A stretch of 14,650 nt of DNA from Hyphomonadaceae bacterium UBA1001 (lineage in GTDB: Bacteria; Pseudomonadota; Alphaproteobacteria; Caulobacterales; Aquidulcibacteraceae): positions 1-14,650 of the forward strand of contig DBAV01000197.1 in the NCBI GenBank assembly GCA_002291875.1, given 5' to 3'. Positions 1 to 7,076 of the stretch are shown one piece after another. The notes beneath the pieces are model-generated. The model saw only the letters and a list, made by a program, of their open reading frames with translations, did no database searches and was not told where the DNA came from. The translations under genes and the position numbers were made by a program. The first letter of the stretch is position 1. Each line of letters begins with the position of its first letter.

Positions 1-308
1 TGCGTTCACTGCATGCGCCTGACCAGCTCTTGCCGGCGGCACGGGCTCTCGCGCGCGAGATCGCCGACAACACGGCACCCGTGTCGATCGCCCTGACCCG
101 GCAAATGCTGTGGCGGATGGCGGGTGCCGACCATCCGATGGAGGCACATCGAATCGACAGCCGTGCGGTCCATGCACGCGGGCGCACCCAGGACGCCCGC
201 GAGGGCGTGATGTCGTTTCTGGAAAAGCGCCCGGCCGCCTATGCCGACCGGGTGTCAACCGACATGCCGGCGTTTTTCCCCTGGTGGCCCGAGCGGCCGT
301 TCGGCTGA
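1..308 (+). CDS. Enoyl-CoA hydratase/isomerase (crotonase) family protein, C-terminal part
   Basis: This is the 3' end of a gene that begins before the window; 101 residues are visible, read in frame from base 3 to a TGA at 306-308. The visible part is helical and ends in the classic crotonase tail: a segment like SRAVHARGRTQDAREGVMSF followed by LEKRPAAY, which corresponds to the conserved '(S)xDxxEGvxAFlEKRxPxF' region of enoyl-CoA hydratases. The C-terminus PAFFPWWPERPFG resembles the Pro/Trp-rich ends of many such proteins. Family members hydrate or isomerise enoyl-CoA thioesters in fatty-acid or amino-acid breakdown. The oxyanion-hole and catalytic residues lie upstream of the window, so the substrate and even the reaction cannot be assigned. 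The next gene starts 15 bases downstream on the same strand. Confidence 0.85.
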   Translation, partial: RSLHAPDQLLPAARALAREIADNTAPVSIALTRQMLWRMAGADHPMEAHRIDSRAVHARGRTQDAREGVMSFLEKRPAAYADRVSTDMPAFFPWWPERPFG

Positions 309-323
309 TGCGCCCGACTTGCG

Positions 324-1010
324 ATGGGCGCGATTGCGGCGCTTGGTGCGGTCGATCTGGCAGGGGGATGGCTTGTGATCGACGCTCTTCTGGACGCTGA
401 CGTCACGATTGGCGAGCAGGTGCTGTTTGCCGCCATGATTGCGGTGGCGGGTGCCTTCGTGATGGCGCTGCTGACCCGCAGGCCCGTGCGCGGATGTGTC
501 TGGGCGGGCATTTATCTGGCACTGGTGCCGTTCGTGAACTGGTCGTTCGCGTGGGCGCCGACCTTTCCCATCGGCGACACCGGCGGGGTGGTGAACCCGG
601 TGACCGCGGTCACGGGCCTGGTGCTGGTCTTCCGTGACTTTGCCCAGCGCGAGGTGGGCAAGTGGATCTTCCTGCTGCTGGCGGTCGGTGTGGCGCTGAC
701 CTATCAGACCGCAGGCCCGGCACTGGCCTTTGCCAGCGGCCTGGCCTTCCTGATTTCCGAACTGGTGGACTGGCTGGTCTACACCTTTTCCAATCGCCCG
801 CTCTCCCAGCGCGTTCTGATCTCGTCATGCCTGGCCGCGCCGATCGACTCGACGGTGTTCATGTATTTTGCCGAGCAGATCCAGCCCGGCATCTTCAACA
901 TCTGGTCGGTGCTGGCGTCGATCGCGGCCAAGATCCTGGGCGCCTGGATTGTCAGCGAGGTGATCCGCCGCCGCGAGGCCAAGGACCCTTCGCTCGCGCG
1001 GGCGCTCTGA
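324..1010 (+). CDS. VUT family (DUF165) membrane protein, putative queuosine-precursor transporter type
   Basis: The product is a 228-residue polytopic membrane protein with hydrophobic segments near residues 33-50, 58-78, 93-107, 114-131, 134-152, 165-182 and 192-212. Two stretches match the Vut_1/DUF165 family (COG1738): VFRDFAQREVGKW near residues 102-114, and ASGLAFLISELVDWLVYT near residues 137-154. Experimentally studied relatives (YhhQ type) import queuosine precursors such as preQ0/preQ1, but the family is broad and the substrate here is an inference. The ATG at 324 has no clear ribosome binding site. An in-frame GTG at 375 is preceded by an AGGGGGA stretch and would give a 211-residue protein that keeps all membrane segments, so the start is uncertain. 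The stop codon directly abuts the stop of the convergent minus-strand gene. Confidence 0.8.
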   Translation: MGAIAALGAVDLAGGWLVIDALLDADVTIGEQVLFAAMIAVAGAFVMALLTRRPVRGCVWAGIYLALVPFVNWSFAWAPTFPIGDTGGVVNPVTAVTGLVLVFRDFAQREVGKWIFLLLAVGVALTYQTAGPALAFASGLAFLISELVDWLVYTFSNRPLSQRVLISSCLAAPIDSTVFMYFAEQIQPGIFNIWSVLASIAAKILGAWIVSEVIRRREAKDPSLARAL

Positions 1011-1382
1011 TCAGGCGTCGCGGTCCGGGACGAAGTCCACCGCAACGAAGCGGTCGTCTCCCGGCCCCCGTTCGAACGCCGACCCCACGCGTGACAGCAA
1101 CAGGGGGACGATGCTGGGATCGACGTTCGCAACGGTGTTCACGTCAAAAACGCCGATCCGGTCGGGATCGTCCAGTTCATCCTGGGTCTCGTCGCCGGAG
1201 AGGAAGCGCCAGCCGGAATCCCCGGCGAGGTCGGGCGCCTCGCGGTACATGAAACCGACCCGCATTCCTGACACCATGATCCGATCCGAGGCAAAGCACG
1301 CGCCAAAGCCCGGTGCCAGCGGGCGGATGTCCTCGGCGCGCAGGAACCAGCGCTTGGATCCGTCGGGGGCATTGTCGGTCAT
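1011..1382 (-). CDS. DUF2185 / Imm33-like domain protein
   Basis: This 123-residue protein is almost entirely one DUF2185 (Imm33-like) domain. The diagnostic block is VGFMYREAP near residues 42-50, DSGWRFLSGDE near 55-65, then DDPDRIGVFDVNTVANVDPS near 71-90 and IVPLL, which matches the family pattern 'GYMYREEP..DSGWRFFSGDE..eYlndPdnigiydvNTianyDP.IIP.L'. The family is soluble and cytoplasmic. Some members are listed as immunity proteins of polymorphic toxin systems, but many sit in ordinary chromosomal contexts and their function is unknown. The ATG (1380-1382) overlaps the stop of the upstream MFS gene as ATGA, which points to translational coupling. No toxin gene is visible nearby, so an immunity role is not supported by context. 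Confidence 0.85.
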   Translation of the reverse strand: MTDNAPDGSKRWFLRAEDIRPLAPGFGACFASDRIMVSGMRVGFMYREAPDLAGDSGWRFLSGDETQDELDDPDRIGVFDVNTVANVDPSIVPLLLSRVGSAFERGPGDDRFVAVDFVPDRDA

Positions 1383-2704
1383 GGTGTCCTCGCATCCTCG
1401 GGGCCTGCATCCCCGGCTTCTTCGTGCGGTTCGGGGATCAGGGGCTCGGGGCTGGGAGTGCCGGCGGGGCCCAGCGCAGGCAAAGGCGAGGCCAGCAAGC
1501 CCCACACCACAAGGCCCGCCAGGCCCGCGGCCGCGATCAGGCTGGTCAGATAGGTCTGATCGTGCAGCACCTGGGCCGCCAGTCCCATCAGCAACGCCCC
1601 CACCGGGGCGCCGCCCATATACCCCAGCTGATAGACCGACAGCACCCGCGCCCGATGGCTGGCAGGCGCAGCCGCCTGGATGATCGAGCGGCTCATGGTG
1701 ATCGACACCCCCGCCGCCAGCCCCCACCCGAACACGATCACCAGGAACACCCAGTATTCGGGCCGCAACGCCAGTGACAGCACCATGGCGGCGCCGATCG
1801 ATTGGGCTATCAGCAACCACTGCCCCGGCCGCGCTGCCGGGCGCATGCGGGTCAGCGCAACCGAGGACACCATCGCGCCGATCCAGAACGTCACGAACAC
1901 ATCGCGCAGGGTGGTCGAGTCGCCGGCATAGAGGTCGCGCGCCAGAAGCGGCAGCACAACCAGAAATGCCCCGATCACGAACACCCCGACCCCCGTCATC
2001 ACGAGGGTCATGGCCTTGAGCACCGGGTCGGCAAACGTCACCCGCACGCCTTCTGCAATCGCTGCCCGGGTCGAGCCGCGCGGTCCGCGTGGAATGGGCA
2101 CGGTCCGGTGCAACATCACAGCCCCCAACCCGCCGACGATGCAGATCAGGGCGTGAATCGCCAGCAGCGGCGCTGCGCCCCACGCACTGGCCAGCCCGCC
2201 GATGACCAGGCCCGTGATCTGCCCGGCAAACTGCACGAACGATGTCAGCGCCACCGCGCGCTGGAGGGCGATTGGTCGCCCCGTGCGCCCGCGGCGCTCC
2301 ACCACGAGGTTCAGCAGCGCGTCACGTGCCGGCATCAACAGGGCGCTGACCACGCCCATGGCGGTGCCATAGGCCAGCAGCATCCAGTATGCCAGGCCGC
2401 CGACCTGGCTGGCGGCCCCGATCACCAGGGGCGGAATCGCGGCCACCAGATGGAGCCTCAGCAACAAGGCGCGTGCGTCTGCCCGTTCGGCGATCGCCCC
2501 GCCGAACAGCAGCAGCACCAGCGATGGCGCGGTCAGCGACATCTGGGCGATGCCCAGCAAAACCCCGTCCACGTCCAGCACATTCGCCGCCAGGTAGGGA
2601 AACAGCACGGTCTGGATGCCAAAGCCAGCAAACCAGGTCGCCACCAGCACCAGATAGCCGGTCAACTCGCGCCGCGGCACGCTGTCGGCGTCCACCTCTG
2701 TCAC
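1379..2704 (-). CDS. MFS transporter
   Basis: The product is a major facilitator superfamily permease of about 441 residues with roughly twelve hydrophobic segments in two halves. A loop resembling MFS motif A (GGAIAERADARALLL) follows the second segment and a long cytoplasmic stretch separates the halves. The overall pattern resembles the MFS_3/EntS-like efflux group, but the substrate cannot be inferred. The start chosen is the GTG at 2704, just before the hydrophilic lead-in to membrane segment 1 (ELTGYLVLVATWFAG). An in-frame ATG exists at 2812, but that start would sit five bases from the divergent egtB start, leaving no promoter, and the extra 36 residues look non-coding (RRKRFRHENDRR). 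The C-terminus is a Pro/Glu-rich tail. The stop overlaps the next gene's ATG by four bases, so the two are very likely co-translated. Confidence 0.85.
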   Translation of the reverse strand: MTEVDADSVPRRELTGYLVLVATWFAGFGIQTVLFPYLAANVLDVDGVLLGIAQMSLTAPSLVLLLFGGAIAERADARALLLRLHLVAAIPPLVIGAASQVGGLAYWMLLAYGTAMGVVSALLMPARDALLNLVVERRGRTGRPIALQRAVALTSFVQFAGQITGLVIGGLASAWGAAPLLAIHALICIVGGLGAVMLHRTVPIPRGPRGSTRAAIAEGVRVTFADPVLKAMTLVMTGVGVFVIGAFLVVLPLLARDLYAGDSTTLRDVFVTFWIGAMVSSVALTRMRPAARPGQWLLIAQSIGAAMVLSLALRPEYWVFLVIVFGWGLAAGVSITMSRSIIQAAAPASHRARVLSVYQLGYMGGAPVGALLMGLAAQVLHDQTYLTSLIAAAGLAGLVVWGLLASPLPALGPAGTPSPEPLIPEPHEEAGDAGPEDARTP

Positions 2705-2817
2705 GTCCGTGCCGTTGCCTGGGTGCGGGGGAACGATGCTTGCGCGTCGATCATTCTCGTGTCGAAACCTTTTGCGCCGCGTCGGCCCGTCCGACAGTCC
2801 GGTTGGACCCACTCAGG
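2705..2817. promoter_or_regulatory. Divergent intergenic region between MFS gene and egtB
   Basis: These 113 bases separate two genes transcribed away from each other, so both promoters should lie here. I do not see a convincing pair of -35/-10 boxes; the stretch is somewhat less GC-rich around 2740-2775 (TCGATCATTCTCG), which is the most plausible promoter area. No clear operator palindrome was found. Confidence 0.35.
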
Positions 2818-4116
2818 ATGGCGAACACAATGGCCTTGTTGCAAGTGCCCCCTGGCGCCCAACCCAAACCAGACCCCGACACCGGGACGCTGTCGCGCTT
2901 TCGGGCGGTGCGCGGACACACCATGGCCCTGTGTGAAGCATTCACCGCCGAAGAGATGTTGATCCAGGCCAGTTCCGACGCCTCGCCGACCAAATGGCAC
3001 CTCGCCCACACGACCTGGTTCATCGACAGGCTGGTGCTGGGGCCGTTGCGCCCGACCGACCCCGCCGATGACTTCCTGTGGAACAGTTATTACGAGGCTG
3101 TCGGCACGCGCCACCCCCGGCTGGCGCGTGGGCTCGTGACCTCGCCGACCCTTGCGCAGGTGAAGGAGTACAGGCGTCGCATCGATGCCGAACTCGAAGC
3201 CGCAGTGGTCGGCGGGCTGATCGACACCGGCGCGGGCTCGATGATGGAACTCGCGTTACATCACGAGCAGCAGCACCAGGAGCTGATCCTCACCGACATT
3301 CTGGCCCTGATGCGCGCCCAGCCGTTTCCGCGCGCGCTGTTCGGGGGTGCTTCGTCGCCCGGGCAAGCCTCGCCGCATCCCACCGCCAGCGCCTTCAGGG
3401 CTCTGGACGGCGACCTGTTCGCGGTGGGCGCCGACCCGCGGCGCGGCTTTGCATTCGACTGCGAGACCCCGCGCCATCTCGTCTGGCTCGAACCGTTCGA
3501 GATCGCAGAAGTCCTTGTCACCAACGCGCAGTGGCTGGAGTTCATGCAGGCGGGCGGTTACGCCGACGCGCGCCTGTGGATGTCCGAGGGCTGGGACTGG
3601 GTTCGCCGCGAATCCATCGCGGCCCCCGACGGCTGGCGCACGTCGGGGGATGCTGGATGGGTGGTGGTGGGTCTTGGCGGGACAGCGCCGCCCGAGCCTG
3701 CGGCGCCGGTTTCGGGGCTTTCGTGGTTCGAGGCCGATGCCTTTGCGCGCTGGGCTGGTGCCCGCCTGCCGACCGAGGCCGAATGGGAGTTGGCGGCGCT
3801 GATCTGCCAGCCTGAGGTGCCCGACAGCTCCGACCCACTGGCCGCTCTGGCGAGGGGACCGGGCCACGGCTTTTACAACGCCCTGTGGCAGTGGACCGCC
3901 AGCCCCTTCACCCCCTATCCGGGCTTCCGGCCGCGCCAGGACATGGCCGAGGAGTACAATGGCAAGTTCATGTCCGGCCAGATGGTGCTGCGTGGCGGCT
4001 CGTTCGCCACCCCGCCTAGCCATGTCCGCCCGACCTATCGCAATTTCTTTCCCCCCGACCGCCGCTGGCAGTTCACCGGCCTGCGCTTGGCGAGGGACGC
4101 CCAATGTTCCATCTGA
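2818..4116 (+). CDS. egtB: Ergothioneine biosynthesis protein EgtB (hercynine sulfoxide synthase)
   Basis: EgtB is a non-haem iron enzyme that uses O2 to join a thiol donor (cysteine or gamma-glutamylcysteine) to hercynine, forming the sulfoxide precursor of ergothioneine. The 432-residue product has the expected two parts. The N-terminal DinB-like helical domain carries the iron-ligand histidines in KWHLAHTTWF (H64) and HHEQQHQE (H149 and H153). The C-terminal FGE-sulfatase-type domain is recognisable from EIAEVLVTNAQWLEFM, GARLPTEAEWELAA, LRGGSFATPPSHVR and the closing RNFFPPDRRWQFTGLRLARD. The length is normal for the family. The ATG at 2818 is chosen; the ATG at 2830 preceded by AGGA is an equally good alternative that removes four residues. 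Long in-frame sequence upstream is antisense to the MFS gene and is not part of the protein. OvoA is less likely because no methyltransferase is fused; that activity is encoded by the next gene, which overlaps by 13 bases. Confidence 0.94.
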   Translation: MANTMALLQVPPGAQPKPDPDTGTLSRFRAVRGHTMALCEAFTAEEMLIQASSDASPTKWHLAHTTWFIDRLVLGPLRPTDPADDFLWNSYYEAVGTRHPRLARGLVTSPTLAQVKEYRRRIDAELEAAVVGGLIDTGAGSMMELALHHEQQHQELILTDILALMRAQPFPRALFGGASSPGQASPHPTASAFRALDGDLFAVGADPRRGFAFDCETPRHLVWLEPFEIAEVLVTNAQWLEFMQAGGYADARLWMSEGWDWVRRESIAAPDGWRTSGDAGWVVVGLGGTAPPEPAAPVSGLSWFEADAFARWAGARLPTEAEWELAALICQPEVPDSSDPLAALARGPGHGFYNALWQWTASPFTPYPGFRPRQDMAEEYNGKFMSGQMVLRGGSFATPPSHVRPTYRNFFPPDRRWQFTGLRLARDAQCSI

Positions 4117-5075
4117 CCATCCGGCGTGAAACGGCCACGCGCGAACCACGACAGGTGACCATGCTGGAGGACGTGCTGGAGGGACTGGGCCAGGCGCGCA
4201 AGCGCCTTTCGGCCAGCCTGCTCTATGATGACGAAGGCATTGCCCTGTTCGACCGCATCACCCGGTTGCCGGAATACTATCCCACCCGGTGCGAGCTCCA
4301 GCTGCTCGAGAGTTTCGGCCAGTCGATTGCCGATCAGTTGGGGGAAGGCCGCGTCCTGATCGAATTCGGGCCCGCCAGCTTTGCCAAGGCGGGCGTGCTG
4401 CTCGGGGCCATGCATCATCCGGCCGGCTATCTGGCGCTGGACATCAATGCCGAGGCTGCACGCGGCAGCGTGGAGGCCGCGGCCCATGCCTTTCCCCAGC
4501 TGTTGTCGGCGTGGGCACACTGGGATCTGCGTCAGCGCCCGTGGCAGGTCCGGCTGCCAGCGCCGATCGCCCCGCAGCCGCGTACCGGCTTTTTCCCCGG
4601 CTCCACCATCGGCAATCTGGACATGGCTGAGGCCATTTCCTTTCTGACCCTGGCGCGCGATTTTCTGGGGTCGGACGGGCAGTTGCTGGTCGGGTTCGAC
4701 CTGGAAAAGGACCTTGATCTGCTGCTGCCGGCCTATGACGACGCACAGGGGGTGACGGCGCGCTTCAACCTCAATCTGCTGACGCGGCTGAACCGCGAGC
4801 TGGGGGGCGACTTCGACCTGCAGGCCTTTGCCCATCGTGTGCGCTGGAACGCCGCCGAAGCAGCGGTCGAGATGCACATCGAGAGCCTGCGGTCCCAGAC
4901 TGTTCATGTCGCCGGGCGCCCATTCCAGTTCGCCCGGGGCGAGACGATCCACACCGAGAGCTCGCGCAAATACACGCCGTCGCGCATCCGGGCCCTGGCC
5001 GAGGCTTCGGGCTGGCGCGTCGAGGCCAGCTGGACCGACGCCAGGGGCTGGTTCATGGAAGTGCTGCTGGGTTGA
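4104..5075 (+). CDS. egtD: L-histidine N(alpha)-methyltransferase EgtD
   Basis: EgtD trimethylates the amino group of histidine with three S-adenosylmethionine molecules to make hercynine, the substrate of EgtB. The 323-residue product matches the family (Methyltransf_33) across its length. Visible landmarks are LLYDDEGIALFDRITRLPEY followed by YPTRCE (N-terminal histidine-binding part), the SAM loop LIEFGPASFAKAGVLL, LALDINAEAARGS, FFPGSTIGNLD, GVTARFNLNLLTRLNREL and IHTESSRKYT. E285 and S286 in the last block correspond to the glutamate and serine that hold the substrate in characterised EgtD. The glycine-rich SAM loop reads GPASFAK rather than the more usual GSGxSxKT, a mild departure. The ATG at 4104 has GAGGGA six bases upstream, inside the end of egtB, which supports this start and tight co-expression. 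No egtA, egtC or egtE is visible; a gamma-glutamyl-independent route using cysteine directly would fit. Confidence 0.93.
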   Translation: MFHLTIRRETATREPRQVTMLEDVLEGLGQARKRLSASLLYDDEGIALFDRITRLPEYYPTRCELQLLESFGQSIADQLGEGRVLIEFGPASFAKAGVLLGAMHHPAGYLALDINAEAARGSVEAAAHAFPQLLSAWAHWDLRQRPWQVRLPAPIAPQPRTGFFPGSTIGNLDMAEAISFLTLARDFLGSDGQLLVGFDLEKDLDLLLPAYDDAQGVTARFNLNLLTRLNRELGGDFDLQAFAHRVRWNAAEAAVEMHIESLRSQTVHVAGRPFQFARGETIHTESSRKYTPSRIRALAEASGWRVEASWTDARGWFMEVLLG

Positions 5076-5089
5076 TGGGTTGACCGGCG

Positions 5090-5101
5090 GGGCCGCGGCC
5101 C
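5090..5101. repeat. Perfect 12-base GC palindrome between convergent gene ends
   Basis: GGGCCGCGGCCC lies in the 32-base gap between the stops of egtD and the xpaC-like gene. It could form a short hairpin (four-base stem, four-base loop) and might contribute to termination in both directions, but there is no U-run on either side, so a terminator role is a guess. Confidence 0.3.
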
Positions 5102-5107
5102 GGCCAC

Positions 5108-5767
5108 TCAGCCCGGCGGGCGCCGGTCCGCGGGCGCTTCGGCGTCCAGCGCACGGTTCAACAGGCGCAACTCCTGCTCCAGCGCCTGCTCCTCGCTGGT
5201 GCGGACATCGCTGGCGGTCTGGGCGAACACCGACTCCAGCCGCCGCAGGACCGCCAGCACCTCGTCTTGTGTGCGCTCGGACGTGTCCGGCGCCTCGACC
5301 AGCATTTCGGCCAGTTCCGCCGTACGCGGCAGGTGGTGGATCAACACACGCTGGGCGTGCGCCAGGTGCGCGGGCGTCTCGATCACCTCGCCGGCGATCA
5401 GCGTGCCCGCTTGTGCAAGCCCTGCAAGGCGCGAGGCGATTTCCCCCTCGGGCAGGGCGGCGACCGCTGCCTCCAGGCGCTCGATCGCATCGCGCGCGTC
5501 ACGCACCGCAATCCCTGCGGCATCGGTGGTTCCCAGTGTATCGGCGGCGTCCAACGGCGAGGGGGCGCGCGGTGTCATCGTCAACAAGGTGACCACGATC
5601 CACGCGAACCCTGCGCCTCCGAACACCAGCGGCCATGGCTCCCGCAGGATCAGGAGGACGAATGCGACCACCAGCGCGGACATCGGCCCCGCGCCATCGC
5701 GCCAGGTCCATCGACCGCCACGGCGCGTTGGGCCGGGGGCGTTGTTGTGCGGCGTGCGTTCGCCCAT
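5108..5767 (-). CDS. XpaC-like protein (5-bromo-4-chloroindolyl phosphate hydrolysis family)
   Basis: The product is 219 residues if the ATG at 5767 is used. It has a basic N-terminus, two adjacent hydrophobic segments (about residues 29-44 and 47-65: SALVVAFVLLILREPWP then FGGAGFAWIVVTLLTM), then a long soluble helical domain with RDARDAIERLEAAVAALP and VLIHHLPRTAELAEML. This layout, and its place six bases after telA, fit the XpaC family, whose name comes from a Bacillus gene affecting indolyl-phosphate hydrolysis; the molecular function is unknown. The helical domain is predicted to lie in the cytoplasm, where TelA would also be. An in-frame ATG at 5683, just before the first membrane segment, is an alternative start. 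The call rests partly on the TelA neighbourhood, so it is less certain than TelA itself. Confidence 0.7.
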   Translation of the reverse strand: MGERTPHNNAPGPTRRGGRWTWRDGAGPMSALVVAFVLLILREPWPLVFGGAGFAWIVVTLLTMTPRAPSPLDAADTLGTTDAAGIAVRDARDAIERLEAAVAALPEGEIASRLAGLAQAGTLIAGEVIETPAHLAHAQRVLIHHLPRTAELAEMLVEAPDTSERTQDEVLAVLRRLESVFAQTASDVRTSEEQALEQELRLLNRALDAEAPADRRPPG

Positions 5768-5773
5768 GGCCGA

Positions 5774-6934
5774 TCAGCGCTCGGCGCCAGCCTTCACCAG
5801 GGTCTCGCGCAGTTCCACCGTCAGCTGCTGCATCCGGGTCTCGACCTCGGCGCGGCGCTGACGCCCCTCCTGCTGGACCTGGATCACGCCATTGATGGTT
5901 TCGATCAGATCGGCATTGGTCTGCTCGAGGGTTTCAAGGTCGATGATGCCCCGCTGCGCCTGCTGCTCGATGGCGATCGCCTGCTCCTTCATCATGCCCG
6001 AAGCTTGGCGCAGCATCTCGTTGGTGGTGTCGGTGACGGCCTTCTGAAGCTCGAGCGCCTCCTTTTGCCGGGTCAGGCCCAGCAGCAGGACCATTTTCTG
6101 CTTCCAGACCGGAATGGTCAGGCGCACCGATGCATTCAGGTTCTCGATCAGCGTCTCGTCGGCGGCCTGGACCACCCGGATCTGCGGCAATTGCTGGATG
6201 CCGATGGTGCGCGCCTGCTGAAGATAGAACACCCGCTTTTCCAGACGCTCGAGTGCCTGTTCGGCGTCGCGATACTCCTGCGCTTCCATCAGGCCCTGGC
6301 CTTCACCGCCCGCCGCCGCCGCTTCGGCCCGCGCCTTCAGGCGGGGCAGCTCGGTGGCACGGAACTCCTCGGCGAACTGCTTGCCGGCGACGATGTAGGC
6401 TTCGAGTTCGATGATCGATGCGCGGGTCTGTTCGTGCAGGTCGTCCATCATGGCGATGTCGCGCCGAAGCACATCCTTGCGCTTTTCGAGCTGGATCGAG
6501 ACACCCTGGATCTGGCTGGCCACGTCCTCGAACTGAAGCCGGAACTTTTCGACGCGCTGGCGAAAACCACCGAACAGACGCCCGAACAGCCCCTTCTGCT
6601 TGAGGGCCGATGGGTCCAGCCCGCGCGCCTTCATCAGGATTTCGCTCAAGAGGCGCCCGGTCTCGCCCAGCTCCTGGGTCTTGGTCTGGGCCAGGATGCG
6701 GTCGGCAAATCCAGTGACCGATTTCTGTGCCTTCTCGCCGAAGGTCGCAATACGCGAACGCTCGCCCAGCTGGATCTCGGATTTCAGGCGTTGGACCACG
6801 GCGGGATCAACCGAGGGCAGGGCCGTGTCGCCAGGCGCGGGGGCGGCGACCGGGACCGCGGTCATCGGGGGCTGGGCCAGGGCGGTCGGATCGGCGGTCG
6901 CATCCGCTGGCGTGCGCTTCGTGTCGTCGGTCAT
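5774..6934 (-). CDS. TelA family protein (toxic anion resistance)
   Basis: This 386-residue, almost wholly helical soluble protein matches the TelA family (PF05816). After a Pro/Ala-rich, probably disordered N-terminus of about 40 residues come LGERSRIATFGEKAQKSV, TKTQELGETGRLLSEILMKA, KGLFGRLFGGFRQRVEKF, DVLRRDIAMMDDLHEQ, PIWKQKM-type sequence (here IPVWKQKMVLLLGLTRQKEA) and TDTTNEMLRQASGMMKEQA, which are the family's conserved blocks. TelA was first linked to tellurite resistance and later to cell-wall antibiotic and bacteriocin tolerance; the mechanism is not settled. The ATG at 6934 is preceded by GGGAGGAG at a workable spacing, so it is preferred over an in-frame ATG at 6970. The xpaC-like gene follows six bases after the stop. 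No ter genes are seen in the window, so the pair stands alone here. Confidence 0.9.
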   Translation of the reverse strand: MTDDTKRTPADATADPTALAQPPMTAVPVAAPAPGDTALPSVDPAVVQRLKSEIQLGERSRIATFGEKAQKSVTGFADRILAQTKTQELGETGRLLSEILMKARGLDPSALKQKGLFGRLFGGFRQRVEKFRLQFEDVASQIQGVSIQLEKRKDVLRRDIAMMDDLHEQTRASIIELEAYIVAGKQFAEEFRATELPRLKARAEAAAAGGEGQGLMEAQEYRDAEQALERLEKRVFYLQQARTIGIQQLPQIRVVQAADETLIENLNASVRLTIPVWKQKMVLLLGLTRQKEALELQKAVTDTTNEMLRQASGMMKEQAIAIEQQAQRGIIDLETLEQTNADLIETINGVIQVQQEGRQRRAEVETRMQQLTVELRETLVKAGAER

Positions 6935-7076
6935 GCTCGCTGCTCCTCCCCGAGCGACAGTCGTCGCCACACTCCCTTCGCGCGCATATGGCCCGCGTTG
7001 CCCCGCTTAGGAAGAGGCCGCGCCCGCAGCGCCGCCCAACCCGACCCCCTGCGTCCGGCTGGCCTGCCGATTGTGG
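6935..7076. promoter_or_regulatory. Intergenic region upstream of telA
   Basis: These 142 bases separate the class I methyltransferase stop from the telA start, both on the minus strand. The telA ribosome binding site (read on the minus strand as GGGAGGAG, about bases 6945-6952) is the only element I can identify. I see no strong terminator hairpin with a U-run and no recognisable promoter boxes. Confidence 0.4.

Noticed and set aside
1011..1382. A toxin-immunity locus centred on the Imm33-like gene
   Set aside because: No toxin, secretion or polymorphic-repeat gene is nearby. The gene is coupled to a transporter instead.
1383..2183. An open frame running upstream of the DUF2185 gene on the minus strand
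   Set aside because: It lies in another frame of the MFS gene and gives a Gly/Arg/Cys-rich translation. The ATG in the ATGA overlap marks the real start.
2389..2817. An in-frame N-terminal extension of egtB
   Set aside because: The extension is Arg/Pro/Ser-rich, antisense to the MFS gene and absent from the normal EgtB length; the start at 2818 or 2830 fits the family.
5076..5107. A rho-independent terminator between egtD and the xpaC-like gene
   Set aside because: Only a compact GC palindrome is present, with no T-run on either strand, so it was listed as a repeat rather than a terminator.
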